Source: an uncultured Oscillospiraceae bacterium (GTDB lineage: Bacteria; Bacillota; Clostridia; Oscillospirales; Acutalibacteraceae). Taken from it: 19,530 nt of DNA. Shown in pieces: positions 13,991 through 19,530 of this stretch (its first letter is position 1; the number at the start of each line of letters is the position of its first letter). Both the position numbers and the translations under genes were made by a program. Location of the stretch: contig CABQLY010000025.1 of the NCBI GenBank assembly GCA_902465155.1, positions 1 to 19,530 of the forward strand. Reading direction: 5' to 3'. Under the pieces are notes generated by a model. It did not search any database. It was not told the DNA's origin and saw nothing but the letters and a program-made list of their open reading frames with translations.

Positions 13991-15408
13991 GGTTCCACCG
14001 CCTTTTTGGGTGCGTTAAGGGGTTGCTCCGGCACGCTTGGTTTGGTTAATTTTAGCCTAAAGCTAACAACGGTGCCCTTATTGGGGGCGCTGTTAAACTG
14101 CAGCCTTGTGCCGTGCAGCTCGGCAATTTGTTTGCAAAGCGCAAGGCCCAGCCCGGCGCCGCCCAGCCGGCGCGAGCGGGCTTTATCCTCCCGAAAAAAG
14201 GGTTCGGTAATGTAGGGCAGGCTTTCCGGCTGAATTCCGCGCCCTTCGTCGGTTACGGTTACGGCGGCACCGTTATCTTGAACCTTACACTGCACGGTAA
14301 CGGTGCCGTTGGGGTTCGAGGCTTTAAAGGCGTTATCGGCAAGATTGTAAAGTAGGGAAAGCAGCAGCGCCCGGTTGGCCAAAACCGTTACCGGCAAGGG
14401 CAGCAGGCGCAGGGTAACGCCGTACTTTTTAGCCAAGGGCAGCAGGGTTGTTTGCAGCTGCCCAAAAACCCCGTTTAGCGGTAGGGGGTAAAGCTCTACC
14501 GTTTCGTTTTGGTAAACGCAAAGTTCTAATAACCGGCGGGAAAGCTCCTCTAACCGCTGCGCCTCGCCGCAAATGGCACGGGCGGCGTTTTGCACCTCGG
14601 TGGGGTCTAAACGGTAGGCGTCCAGCATTTGGGAGTAGCCAATAATAGCGGTCATAGGGGTTTTTAGCTCGTGCGTAAAGTCCGAAATAAACTGCTCCCG
14701 CCGCTGCACCTCCTGCTGAATTTTTGTAATATTTTGCTGCACGGTTTGCGAAAGGGCGTTAAAGCTTTTCGAAAGGTTAACTACCTCGTAGTCCCCCGAA
14801 TTTACGGGAACGGTTAAGCCGTAATTGCCGGCGGCAACCTCCCCGGCGGCGGTGGCAAGTCGGTTCAGCGGTGCGGCAATTTTGCCCGAAAGCAGGTAAA
14901 GCAGCGTTCCGCTAATTACCGCAAGCCCAAAAACGGCACCCCCGTACACCAGCCACAGCCGGCGGCAGGCCTGCTCGGTTTTGGTAAGGTCGGCCGAAAC
15001 GGTAATAAAATATTCCTCCTCCCCAACTAAAACGCGGCAGGCCGATTGGGCGGTGCTGCTTTTGCCTTTGCGAATAAACCGGTAAAGTCCGGCGTTGGGA
15101 TTTAGGCTTTTTAAGGCCGGCTCGGTGTTTTCCGGGTCTAAAATTTGCACCAAAGCAATGTCTTCACCCAGAATCTTTTTAATTTGCTGCTCTACCGCCC
15201 CGCGCGCGGCGCCCTCTACCCGCCCGGGCGTAATTTCGGTAAAAGATAAAAAGCTGTCAATAGCGTAAAGCTCGGCGGTGTTTACCTGTTCTATTTTGCT
15301 GTTCAAAAGGGTGCGGGTGGTGTAGGTTACAAAAAACAGGCCAACCGCCCCTACGGCCAGCAGCACGCTTAGGTAGGCGGTGCAAAAAAATTTAAAGCTA
15401 ATTTTCAT
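13987..15408 (-). CDS. Sensor histidine kinase
   Basis: A 473-residue membrane kinase. Two membrane segments (residues about 8-30 and 150-174) flank an extracytoplasmic sensor of about 120 residues. Then come a HAMP linker (about 175-230) and the dimerisation helix with the phosphorylated His246 in SDFTHELKTPMTAIIGYSQML. The ATP-binding domain has the N box LLYNLADNAFKAS (353-364), G1 box VTDEGRGIQ (Asp387) and G2 box GGAGLGLALC (417-426). It is expected to phosphorylate the response regulator encoded upstream. The frame is open to 15543, but the ATG at 15408 has GGAG upstream, starts directly before the first membrane segment, and overlaps the regulator's stop codon in ATGA, so I choose it. 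The signal is unknown. Confidence 0.93.
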   Translation of the reverse strand: MKISFKFFCTAYLSVLLAVGAVGLFFVTYTTRTLLNSKIEQVNTAELYAIDSFLSFTEITPGRVEGAARGAVEQQIKKILGEDIALVQILDPENTEPALKSLNPNAGLYRFIRKGKSSTAQSACRVLVGEEEYFITVSADLTKTEQACRRLWLVYGGAVFGLAVISGTLLYLLSGKIAAPLNRLATAAGEVAAGNYGLTVPVNSGDYEVVNLSKSFNALSQTVQQNITKIQQEVQRREQFISDFTHELKTPMTAIIGYSQMLDAYRLDPTEVQNAARAICGEAQRLEELSRRLLELCVYQNETVELYPLPLNGVFGQLQTTLLPLAKKYGVTLRLLPLPVTVLANRALLLSLLYNLADNAFKASNPNGTVTVQCKVQDNGAAVTVTDEGRGIQPESLPYITEPFFREDKARSRRLGGAGLGLALCKQIAELHGTRLQFNSAPNKGTVVSFRLKLTKPSVPEQPLNAPKKAVEP

Positions 15409-16070
15409 ACGGCCAGCTCCGGCAAAAAGCGGTACCCAATTTTGTAAACCGCCACAATGGCCCGGTTTAACTGCAGCTTCTTTTTTAAATGCTGCACATG
15501 CAGGTCTACCGTGCGGGTGTTGCCGTAGTAGGGCTCTTGCCAAACCCGCTCGTAAATCTGCTCACGGTACAGCGCAATATTAGGGTTTTGCAAAAAGTAA
15601 AGCAGCAGATCAAACTCTTTGGTAGAAAGGGCAACCGGCTCGCCGTTTGCCAAGACGGTGCGGGCGGCAACATCTACCTTTAGCTTGCCGGCGGTTAAAA
15701 AACGGTCGGCCTTGCCGCAGCGGCGCAGCACGGTTTGCACGCGGGCCAGCAGCTCACGCAAATCAAAGGGCTTGGTAATGTAATCCTCGGCCCCTAAGGC
15801 CAGGCCCTTCACCCGGTTTAAAACCTCGGCCTTGGCGGTAACAAAAATTACCGGTGTTCGGTATTCTTTAATGTATTCAATCAGCTCGTACCCGTCGTAA
15901 TCCGGCAGCATAACATCCAGCAGCACCAAATCAAATGGGCGTGCTTCTAAGGCGGTGGCGGCCTGCGCGCCGTTTTCGGCCGTTTCGCACCCGTAGCCGT
16001 TTTTGCTTAGGCACAGGCGCAGCATTTCGCGAATGGCCGGTTCGTCCTCTACAACTAAAATGCGGTTCAA
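15405..16070 (-). CDS. OmpR/PhoB-family response regulator
   Basis: A 221-residue DNA-binding regulator. The receiver domain starts at NRILVVEDEP (acidic pocket), with phospho-acceptor Asp52 in LVLLDVMLPDYDG, Thr78 in VIFVTAK and Lys100 in DYITKPFD. The C-terminal winged helix shows LSTKEFDLLLYFLQN and the recognition region TRTVDLHVQHLKKKL, then KIGYRF. Two starts are possible: GTG at 16079 or TTG at 16070. I prefer TTG because AGGGTG lies 6 bases upstream and the receiver domain then starts in the usual way; the GTG would be part of that ribosome site. It is the first gene of the operon with kinase, anchored protein and C39 peptidase, and probably regulates this promoter. Confidence 0.93.
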   Translation of the reverse strand: MNRILVVEDEPAIREMLRLCLSKNGYGCETAENGAQAATALEARPFDLVLLDVMLPDYDGYELIEYIKEYRTPVIFVTAKAEVLNRVKGLALGAEDYITKPFDLRELLARVQTVLRRCGKADRFLTAGKLKVDVAARTVLANGEPVALSTKEFDLLLYFLQNPNIALYREQIYERVWQEPYYGNTRTVDLHVQHLKKKLQLNRAIVAVYKIGYRFLPELAV

Positions 16071-16087
16071 ATTTATCACCCTGTTTT

Positions 16088-16118
16088 ATTATAACAAAAG
16101 TTGTATCTTTTTTGTATC
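16088..16118 (-). promoter_or_regulatory. Promoter of the two-component operon with paired direct repeats
   Basis: The minus strand has a perfect TATAAT (16088-16093). In the -35 region there is no TTGACA; instead GATACAA occurs twice, at 16112-16118 and 16101-16107, exactly 11 bases apart. A 7-bp repeat with a 4-bp spacer is the layout bound by PhoB/OmpR-type dimers (as in the pho box), placed where an activator would replace the -35 contact. Autoactivation is inferred. Confidence 0.6.
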
Positions 16119-16134
16119 TAATTTTTAAGGTGCG

Positions 16135-16340
16135 GACGCTTTGGCGGTGGGGTGCAGTTTGGCAGCAAGGGGAGTGCCGAAAGTGGAGAGCAGTAGGGGA
16201 GTACGGGCGGCAGGGTTCGGCTTTGGCAGTAGGGCTCGGTTTCGGCGGCCGACGCAGCAATTCCGGCGGTAGGGCAACAGGTGCAGCAATTCCGGCAGCG
16301 GTGCGGTACTTCGGCGGCATTTGGCAGCAAAAAACCGGGA
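16135..16340. repeat. G-rich low-complexity repeat tract in the 715-bp intergenic region
   Basis: The plus strand varies around GGCAGNARGGNTCGG units and includes a 14-base direct repeat GCAGCAATTCCGGC at 16254-16267 and 16283-16296 (period 29). Frames through it give Arg/Gly/Ala-rich nonsense in several registers, so I do not call a gene. It separates the divergently transcribed two-component operon and the SOS gene cluster. Confidence 0.5.
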
Positions 16341-16382
16341 ACAAGGGCGGCGCGGCTGTACACTTTTGGGCTAAATATTTTA

Positions 16383-16419
16383 AAAAGGCAAAATTAATTC
16401 GGCAAAACAGTTGCCTTTT
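16383..16419 (+). terminator. Orphan terminator-like hairpin
   Basis: AAAAGGCAA (16383-16391) pairs with TTGCCTTTT (16411-16419), followed on the plus strand by CTTTTTT. It would end a plus-strand transcript, but no plus-strand gene lies upstream. It could shield the SOS cluster from antisense read-through. A second palindrome (TTTTTTGC with GCAAAAAA) lies immediately after, around 16421-16442. No gene was found from 16420 to the promoter at 16699. Confidence 0.45.
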
Positions 16420-16698
16420 CTTTTTTGCTTAAGCGCAAAAAAGAAGCGCAAAAAAATTTTAAGCTTTTTAAACAAAGTCCGTTTTATGGGACAGTGTTTT
16501 CATTATAATAAATTTAAGCTGAAAGCTTAGGCTAAAAACCGGCGGCATGATTTTGGCTTGCAGCGCATATTTTTTAGACAGGCCCTTGGGTGCGCCTTTT
16601 TGTGGCAACGCCAAAAAAGAGCTGCTGTTTAGCCTTTTTGGCTGGGTTGGGCTGTTTACCAAAATTGGCCGGAGAAAACGAAAAAAATTAAAAAAGGG

Positions 16699-16727
16699 TT
16701 GACAAACCGCGAATTTTGCTGTATAAT
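16699..16727 (+). promoter_or_regulatory. Consensus promoter of the SOS-controlled small membrane protein gene
   Basis: TTGACA (16699-16704), a 17-base spacer and TATAAT (16722-16727): a perfect match to the vegetative consensus. Such a strong promoter would need tight repression, which the operator just downstream can supply. Confidence 0.9.
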
Positions 16728-16735
16728 ACAGAAAA

Positions 16736-16749
16736 CGAACAAATGTTCG
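16736..16749 (+). promoter_or_regulatory. LexA (SOS) operator
   Basis: CGAACAAATGTTCG matches every position of the Gram-positive SOS box CGAAC-RNRY-GTTYG. It starts about 8 bases after the -10 box and so covers the transcription start, where bound LexA would block the polymerase. The lexA gene itself lies 480 bases downstream. Confidence 0.92.
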
Positions 16750-16785
16750 GTTGCGGTTTTGCACCGAATTAGGAGGAAATTTAGT

Positions 16786-16986
16786 ATGTCGTTATCGTTT
16801 GCTATTATTACTGTTTTAGAGGTTTTAACAGGGCTGTTTTTAATTTGGGGATTTTTACACGAAGAAAAATTTGTTGCGTTGGAGGACCGTATTCTTGCCC
16901 GGCTACGCAAAAAACGCACTGCCCGCCGCGCGCAGGTAATTCCCTTTACCCCGCGTAACTCCGGTTCGGGCCGGGGCATTAGCTAA
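16786..16986 (+). CDS. SOS-regulated small single-pass membrane protein
   Basis: A 66-residue protein that I cannot assign to a named family. Residues about 4-24 form one membrane helix (SFAIITVLEVLTGLFLIWGFL). A cytoplasmic, strongly basic tail follows (RILARLRKKRTARR), then a Ser/Gly-rich end. The ATG at 16786 has AGGAGG 9 bases upstream; the longer open frame starting at 16699 includes the promoter and is excluded. A perfect SOS box and its place next to lexA recall yneA of Bacillus and other small SOS-induced division inhibitors, which also have one membrane helix. Unlike YneA it has no LysM domain. A damage-induced checkpoint or division role is an inference from regulation and topology only. 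Confidence 0.85.
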   Translation: MSLSFAIITVLEVLTGLFLIWGFLHEEKFVALEDRILARLRKKRTARRAQVIPFTPRNSGSGRGIS

Positions 16987-17114
16987 GCCGCTTTTTATCG
17001 CTTTCCTTTTTACAACTGTTGGTTTTTGCAGCTTAGCATTTTGCAGCTTTTGTCTTTTACGCTTTTGGTTTGGTTTTAACCGGGCGGGTACGCCGTCAAC
17101 ATTTTTTCTGCGGG

Positions 17115-17143
17115 TTGATTTTTTGCACTCGTTGTGGTATGCT
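17115..17143 (+). promoter_or_regulatory. Candidate promoter of lexA
   Basis: TTGATT (17115-17120), a 17-base spacer and TATGCT (17138-17143). No SOS box of the form GAAC-N4-GTTC is visible between 16987 and 17225, so any LexA control of this promoter is not apparent. Confidence 0.55.
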
Positions 17144-17225
17144 GATTAGGGAAGCGTAAGCCGTTTAAGGCTGGCTTAAAAAGCCGCAATTATTTTAATT
17201 TACTTCATTTGCAGGGGGTGGCGCC

Positions 17226-17813
17226 GTGTCTCGGCCGAATTTAAACGAAAAACAGCAGGCGGTGTACCACTGCATTATAAACGCTATGGCCGAGGGGCTG
17301 CCCCCCACAGTGCGGGAGATTTGCGCCGCAACCGGCATTAAATCTACCTCTACCGTGCACGCGGTTTTAAAAAAGCTGGAGGAAGCCGGCTACATTACTC
17401 GCGGCGCCGGCAGTTCCCGCTACATTCGTGTAGAGGGCGCGGCGCCCATGTCGCAGGTTCCGCTGGTTGGGCGTATTACCGCCGGCGTGCCTATTTTAGC
17501 GGTGGAGGAAATTGAAGATTACATTCCTTTTCCCACTAAAGATAATACGGGTTTATTTGCCCTGCGGGTTGTTGGCCTTAGCATGAAGGACGCCGGCATT
17601 TTAGACGGCGATATTATTATAGCGGATAAAGAAAGAGTTGCCCGAAGCGGCGATATTGTTGTTGGGATGATTGAGGACGAGGCCACAGTAAAGCGTTTGG
17701 GGTTTGAAAACGGCAAGCCGGTGCTTTACCCGGAAAACCCGGAATTTTCCCCAATTTATGCCGATTACATTGAAATACTGGGGGTTGTTGTTGGCAGCTT
17801 TCGCCAATATTAA
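17226..17813 (+). CDS. lexA: LexA repressor of the SOS response
   Basis: A 195-residue repressor that silences DNA-damage genes and cleaves itself when RecA filaments form. The N-terminal winged helix (residues 1-65) includes PPTVREICAATGIKSTSTVHAVLKKLEEAGYI. The cleavage site is Ala86-Gly87 in GRITAGVPILA. The catalytic pair is Ser119 in VVGLSMKDAGILDGD and Lys156 in DEATVKRLG. The length is normal. The start is GTG at 17226, after AGGGGGTG with a 5-base gap. Its target operator is present at 16736-16749 in front of the neighbouring small gene. A DUF1624 gene begins one base after its stop codon, and rnhA follows. Confidence 0.97.
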   Translation: MSRPNLNEKQQAVYHCIINAMAEGLPPTVREICAATGIKSTSTVHAVLKKLEEAGYITRGAGSSRYIRVEGAAPMSQVPLVGRITAGVPILAVEEIEDYIPFPTKDNTGLFALRVVGLSMKDAGILDGDIIIADKERVARSGDIVVGMIEDEATVKRLGFENGKPVLYPENPEFSPIYADYIEILGVVVGSFRQY

Positions 17814-17814
17814 A

Positions 17815-18597
17815 ATGGAACAGCAATTGCTTACTGCCCAAAAAACAAAGGTGCGCTACGCGCTGCTGGACGAGCTGCGCGGTTTTATGGTTTTTTGTAT
17901 GATTTTTTATCATGCCTTTTTTACGGTGTACGATTTTTTTGAACTGCCGATTTCTGCCGAGCTGTTTGAATTTTTCAGCCCGGCGGAGCCTTTTTTTGCC
18001 GGGGGATTTATTTTTCTTTCGGGGCTGATGTGCGGCTTTTCCCGCTCAAACACTAAACGGGGGCTGTTAACCTGCGGCGTTGCGCTTTTGGTAACGGCCT
18101 GCACAGTTTTGGTAGACCGGCTTACCGGGCAGGATGTTGCTATTTATTTTGGCATTTTGCACCTTTTGGGGTTTGGAATGTTATTTTGCGGCGTGTTTGA
18201 TATTGCCCTGCGGCGCGTAAACAAGTGGCTGGGGCTGGGCGTTAGCCTGGTGCTGTTTGCGCTGCTTTACGGTGTGCCGGAAAATAACTTTAACTTTTTA
18301 AATGTACGGGCGTACCTGCCGGCGGGCTGGGGGCACCTGCCGGGAATGTTTATTTTAGGCTTTACTACCGACGAATTTTATTCGGCCGATTATTTTCCGC
18401 TTTTGCCGTGGCTGTTTTTGTTTTTAGCCGGGTACTACGCCGTAAAAACCGGGTTTATACAGCGCTTTAAAGGGCTGTTTGGCCCCTTGCGCGTAAAGCC
18501 GTTGGCCTTTTTGGGGCGGCACGCTTTGTGGGTGTACCTTTTGCACCAGCCGGTTATTTTGGCCGTTTGCTTTGCCGTTTCGGCCTGCTTAAAATAG
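17815..18597 (+). CDS. DUF1624/heparan-alpha-glucosaminide N-acetyltransferase-like membrane protein
   Basis: A 260-residue protein with about seven membrane segments. It opens with RYALLDELRGFMVFCMIFYHAFF, the Asp-x-x-Arg-Gly and membrane histidine pattern of the DUF1624 (HGSNAT-like) acyltransferase group, and ends with RHALWVYLLHQPVI, where the LLHQP box is also typical. Relatives are thought to transfer acetyl groups across the membrane to glycans; the substrate here is unknown. The ATG at 17815 lies one base after the lexA stop codon and has no good ribosome site, so it probably depends on ribosomes finishing lexA. The frame is open further upstream inside lexA, but residues there do not fit the family. 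Cotranscription with lexA would place it under the same control. Confidence 0.85.
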   Translation: MEQQLLTAQKTKVRYALLDELRGFMVFCMIFYHAFFTVYDFFELPISAELFEFFSPAEPFFAGGFIFLSGLMCGFSRSNTKRGLLTCGVALLVTACTVLVDRLTGQDVAIYFGILHLLGFGMLFCGVFDIALRRVNKWLGLGVSLVLFALLYGVPENNFNFLNVRAYLPAGWGHLPGMFILGFTTDEFYSADYFPLLPWLFLFLAGYYAVKTGFIQRFKGLFGPLRVKPLAFLGRHALWVYLLHQPVILAVCFAVSACLK

Positions 18598-18604
18598 CAA
18601 TTAG

Positions 18605-18628
18605 CGCCAGGCAACAAAACCCTTGGCG
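18605..18628 (+). terminator. Weak candidate terminator after the lexA-DUF1624 unit
   Basis: CGCCAGG (18605-18611) pairs with CCTTGGCG (18621-18628) with one bulged base, followed by TTTGGCTTT. The stem is short and the T run broken, so read-through to rnhA is possible. Confidence 0.35.
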
Positions 18629-18734
18629 TTTGGCTTTACCGGTTTAAGCTTAAAAAGCAGCTTTTGGGTTTACAAAAAGGTGTTTTTTATTTAAGAGGTA
18701 TTAACTTTATATATAAGGTAGTATGGTAAAAAAC

Positions 18735-18754
18735 GCCGCAGCACGCTTTGCGGC
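18735..18754 (+). promoter_or_regulatory. Small hairpin just upstream of the rnhA ribosome site
   Basis: GCCGCA (18735-18740) pairs with TGCGGC (18749-18754) around an eight-base loop, ending 4 bases before AGGGGG. It may space or partly shield the ribosome site. No convincing -35/-10 pair for rnhA was found in 18598-18734, although the stretch 18690-18720 is A/T-rich. Confidence 0.35.
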
Positions 18755-18768
18755 AACAGGGGGTTAAA

Positions 18769-19221
18769 ATGCAGCAAAAATTAGTTGAGCTTTATACCGA
18801 CGGCGCCTGCTCCGGTAATCCGGGCCCGGGCGGCTGGGGCGCCGTTTTGCGCTACAACGGGCGGGAAAAGGAGCTGTGCGGCGGGGCGGAAAACACCACC
18901 AACAACCGCATGGAGCTTACGGCCGTGCTAAGCGGGCTAAAGGCTTTAAAGCAGCCCTGCACGGTAGAGCTTTACACCGACTCAAAATATGTTGCCGACA
19001 GCATTGAAAAGGGCTGGGTTTTTAGCTGGCAGCAGCGCGGCTGGGTAAAGGCCGATAAAAAACCGGCTCTAAACGCCGATTTGTGGCAGGAATTGCTAAC
19101 GCTTTTAAAGCAGCACACGCTGCACATTCACTGGATTAAGGGGCACGCCGGCCACCCGGAAAATGAGCGCTGCGACCGTTTAGCGGTTGCCGAAAGTCAA
19201 AAATTTGCCCGGCAGCCTTAG
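18769..19221 (+). CDS. rnhA: Ribonuclease HI
   Basis: A 150-residue enzyme that cuts the RNA strand of RNA-DNA hybrids, removing R-loops and primers in the cytoplasm. The full catalytic set is present: Asp11 in LYTDGACSGNPGPGG, Glu49 in NNRMELTAV, Asp71 in LYTDSKYV, His126 in WIKGHAGHPENE and Asp136 in CDRLA. The basic handle region (QQRGWVKADKKP) that binds the hybrid is also there, as in E. coli RNase HI. The length is normal. The ATG at 18769 is chosen because AGGGGG (18758-18763) lies 5 bases upstream; the in-frame upstream start at 18748 lies inside the leader hairpin. It follows the DUF1624 gene after 171 bases. Confidence 0.97.
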   Translation: MQQKLVELYTDGACSGNPGPGGWGAVLRYNGREKELCGGAENTTNNRMELTAVLSGLKALKQPCTVELYTDSKYVADSIEKGWVFSWQQRGWVKADKKPALNADLWQELLTLLKQHTLHIHWIKGHAGHPENERCDRLAVAESQKFARQP

Positions 19222-19281
19222 CGTTGCTAGATGTAACAAAAGCAATTATAACCGGTTTTTAAGGTTGCAATAATGTTTTTG

Positions 19282-19350
19282 TTTATGCTGATTTTCTTTC
19301 GTTAAGCGTTGGATTTTTCTTCGTTTTGTTGTATACTGTTCTAGAGTCAT
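19282..19350 (-). pseudogene. Decayed N terminus of an IS30-family transposase
   Basis: From ATG at 19350 the minus strand reads MTLEQYTTKRRK and then goes out of frame to a stop at 19282. In the next frame the sequence continues RRKIQRLTKENQHKQK, which resembles the start of IS30-type transposases (a YTTKRRK stretch, then a KHLT-like helix-turn-helix start). A good ribosome site, GGAGGA (19356-19361), sits 5 bases upstream. Nothing of the catalytic DDE domain is present; downstream (below 19282) comes the end of rnhA. This is a short remnant, not an active gene. The family call rests on memory of the motif. Confidence 0.55.
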
Positions 19351-19412
19351 AGCAATCCTCCGTGATTTTTTGGTTGTGTGGTAACTTCAATTATATCACG
19401 TTTGCTATGACT
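19345..19412 (-). promoter_or_regulatory. Fold-back inverted repeat around the transposase start
   Basis: AGTCATAGCAA (19345-19355) is the perfect complement of TTGCTATGACT (19402-19412), and CGTGAT (19361-19366) of ATCACG (19395-19400). In an RNA entering from outside, the start codon would be paired and the ribosome site held in the bulge. A TATAAT within the loop side (19390-19395, minus strand) could start shorter RNA that escapes pairing. This matches how IS10-type elements avoid transposase production from read-through. Confidence 0.6.
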
Positions 19413-19477
19413 TCTCTTTTGTTCTATTTCATTTTACAATAAACGCTTAAAATAAAATTGCACTTTCTTTAAAAATT

Positions 19478-19530
19478 TGTAGGTTTGTCAATGATGTGTT
19501 ACAAAAATCAGAAAACTTCGCCGTTGGATA
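19478..19530. repeat. Right copy of 53-bp terminal inverted repeat
   Basis: Exact reverse complement of 2-54. It begins TGTAGGTTTG and runs off the end of the window. It lies 128 bases upstream of the transposase remnant's start codon, about where the end of an IS would be, but the shared sequence extends outward and not toward the remnant. Confidence 0.9.

Noticed and set aside
15935..16432. A plus-strand 165-codon frame rich in Arg and Gly
   Set aside because: It overlaps the conserved start of the response regulator on the other strand and then the low-complexity tract; composition and lack of a ribosome site mark it as a shadow.
16468..16764. Minus-strand open frames in the gap before the SOS gene, including an 11-codon ATG frame from about 16500 that follows a TATAAT-like stretch
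   Set aside because: No domain, no clear ribosome site, and the longer frames overlap the SOS promoter. The short frame could be a relic of a mobile element, but nothing confirms it.
1..19530. The whole window as one large transposon bounded by 53-bp terminal inverted repeats
   Set aside because: The interior holds core genes (lexA, rnhA, pyk) and no intact transposase or integrase, and the shared sequence reads outward. An assembly break at repeated IS ends explains it better.

Overview
The window reads as chromosomal DNA of a Gram-positive, gut-type Clostridia, most likely an Oscillospirales/Ruminococcaceae relative. This is an inference. It rests on strong AGGAGG ribosome sites, TTGACA-N17-TATAAT promoters, a perfect Gram-positive SOS box beside lexA, a cell-surface protein ending in a dockerin-like module, an HPr-like protein that keeps the KSIMG serine motif, and general gene content. 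No rRNA, tRNA, CRISPR array or intact transposase was seen. The first and last 53 bases are an identical inverted repeat, and a decayed IS30-like transposase start lies just inside the right end. The piece is therefore probably an assembly segment that breaks at copies of a mobile element, not a self-contained element.

Layout. 250-2979 (-) encodes a large secreted beta-helix protein with a degenerate C-terminal dockerin. 3427-5199 (+) encodes an HTH protein with a large uncharacterised C-terminal part. 5490-6338 (-) is a DUF368 (PopT-like) membrane protein. 8886 down to 6513 (-) is a polar amino acid ABC transporter operon (lipoprotein, permease, ATPase) with its own promoter, a hairpin after the lipoprotein gene and a strong terminator. 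9217-9459 (-) is a monocistronic HPr-like protein without the catalytic histidine. 12144 down to 9582 (-) is a serine hydrolase (beta-lactamase fold) overlapping pyruvate kinase. 16070 down to 12438 (-) is a four-gene signalling operon: response regulator, histidine kinase, a membrane-anchored protein of unknown function and a C39-like peptidase. 16786-19221 (+) holds a LexA-controlled 66-residue membrane protein, lexA, a DUF1624 acyltransferase-like membrane protein and rnhA.

How the parts work together. The response regulator probably acts on its own promoter, where two 7-bp direct repeats sit 11 bp apart. The kinase, the anchored protein and the peptidase are probably the sensing or output part at the membrane. 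The small membrane protein in front of lexA carries the only clear SOS operator, and no convincing terminator separates the two, so lexA may be self-regulated indirectly by read-through. The central block combines pyruvate kinase with an HPr-like protein that could be a Crh-type regulator of carbon metabolism, which is inferred from motifs only.

Intergenic regions are unusual. Several hold degenerate, low-complexity or tandem-repeat DNA (121-179, about 3003-3260, 9108-9207, about 12300-12420, 16135-16340), and several hold long, nearly perfect hairpins. No clearly new multi-gene system is evident. The best leads are the SOS-controlled small membrane protein, the histidine-less HPr, and the 17-bp palindrome that carries both a terminator and the ribosome site of the peptidase gene.
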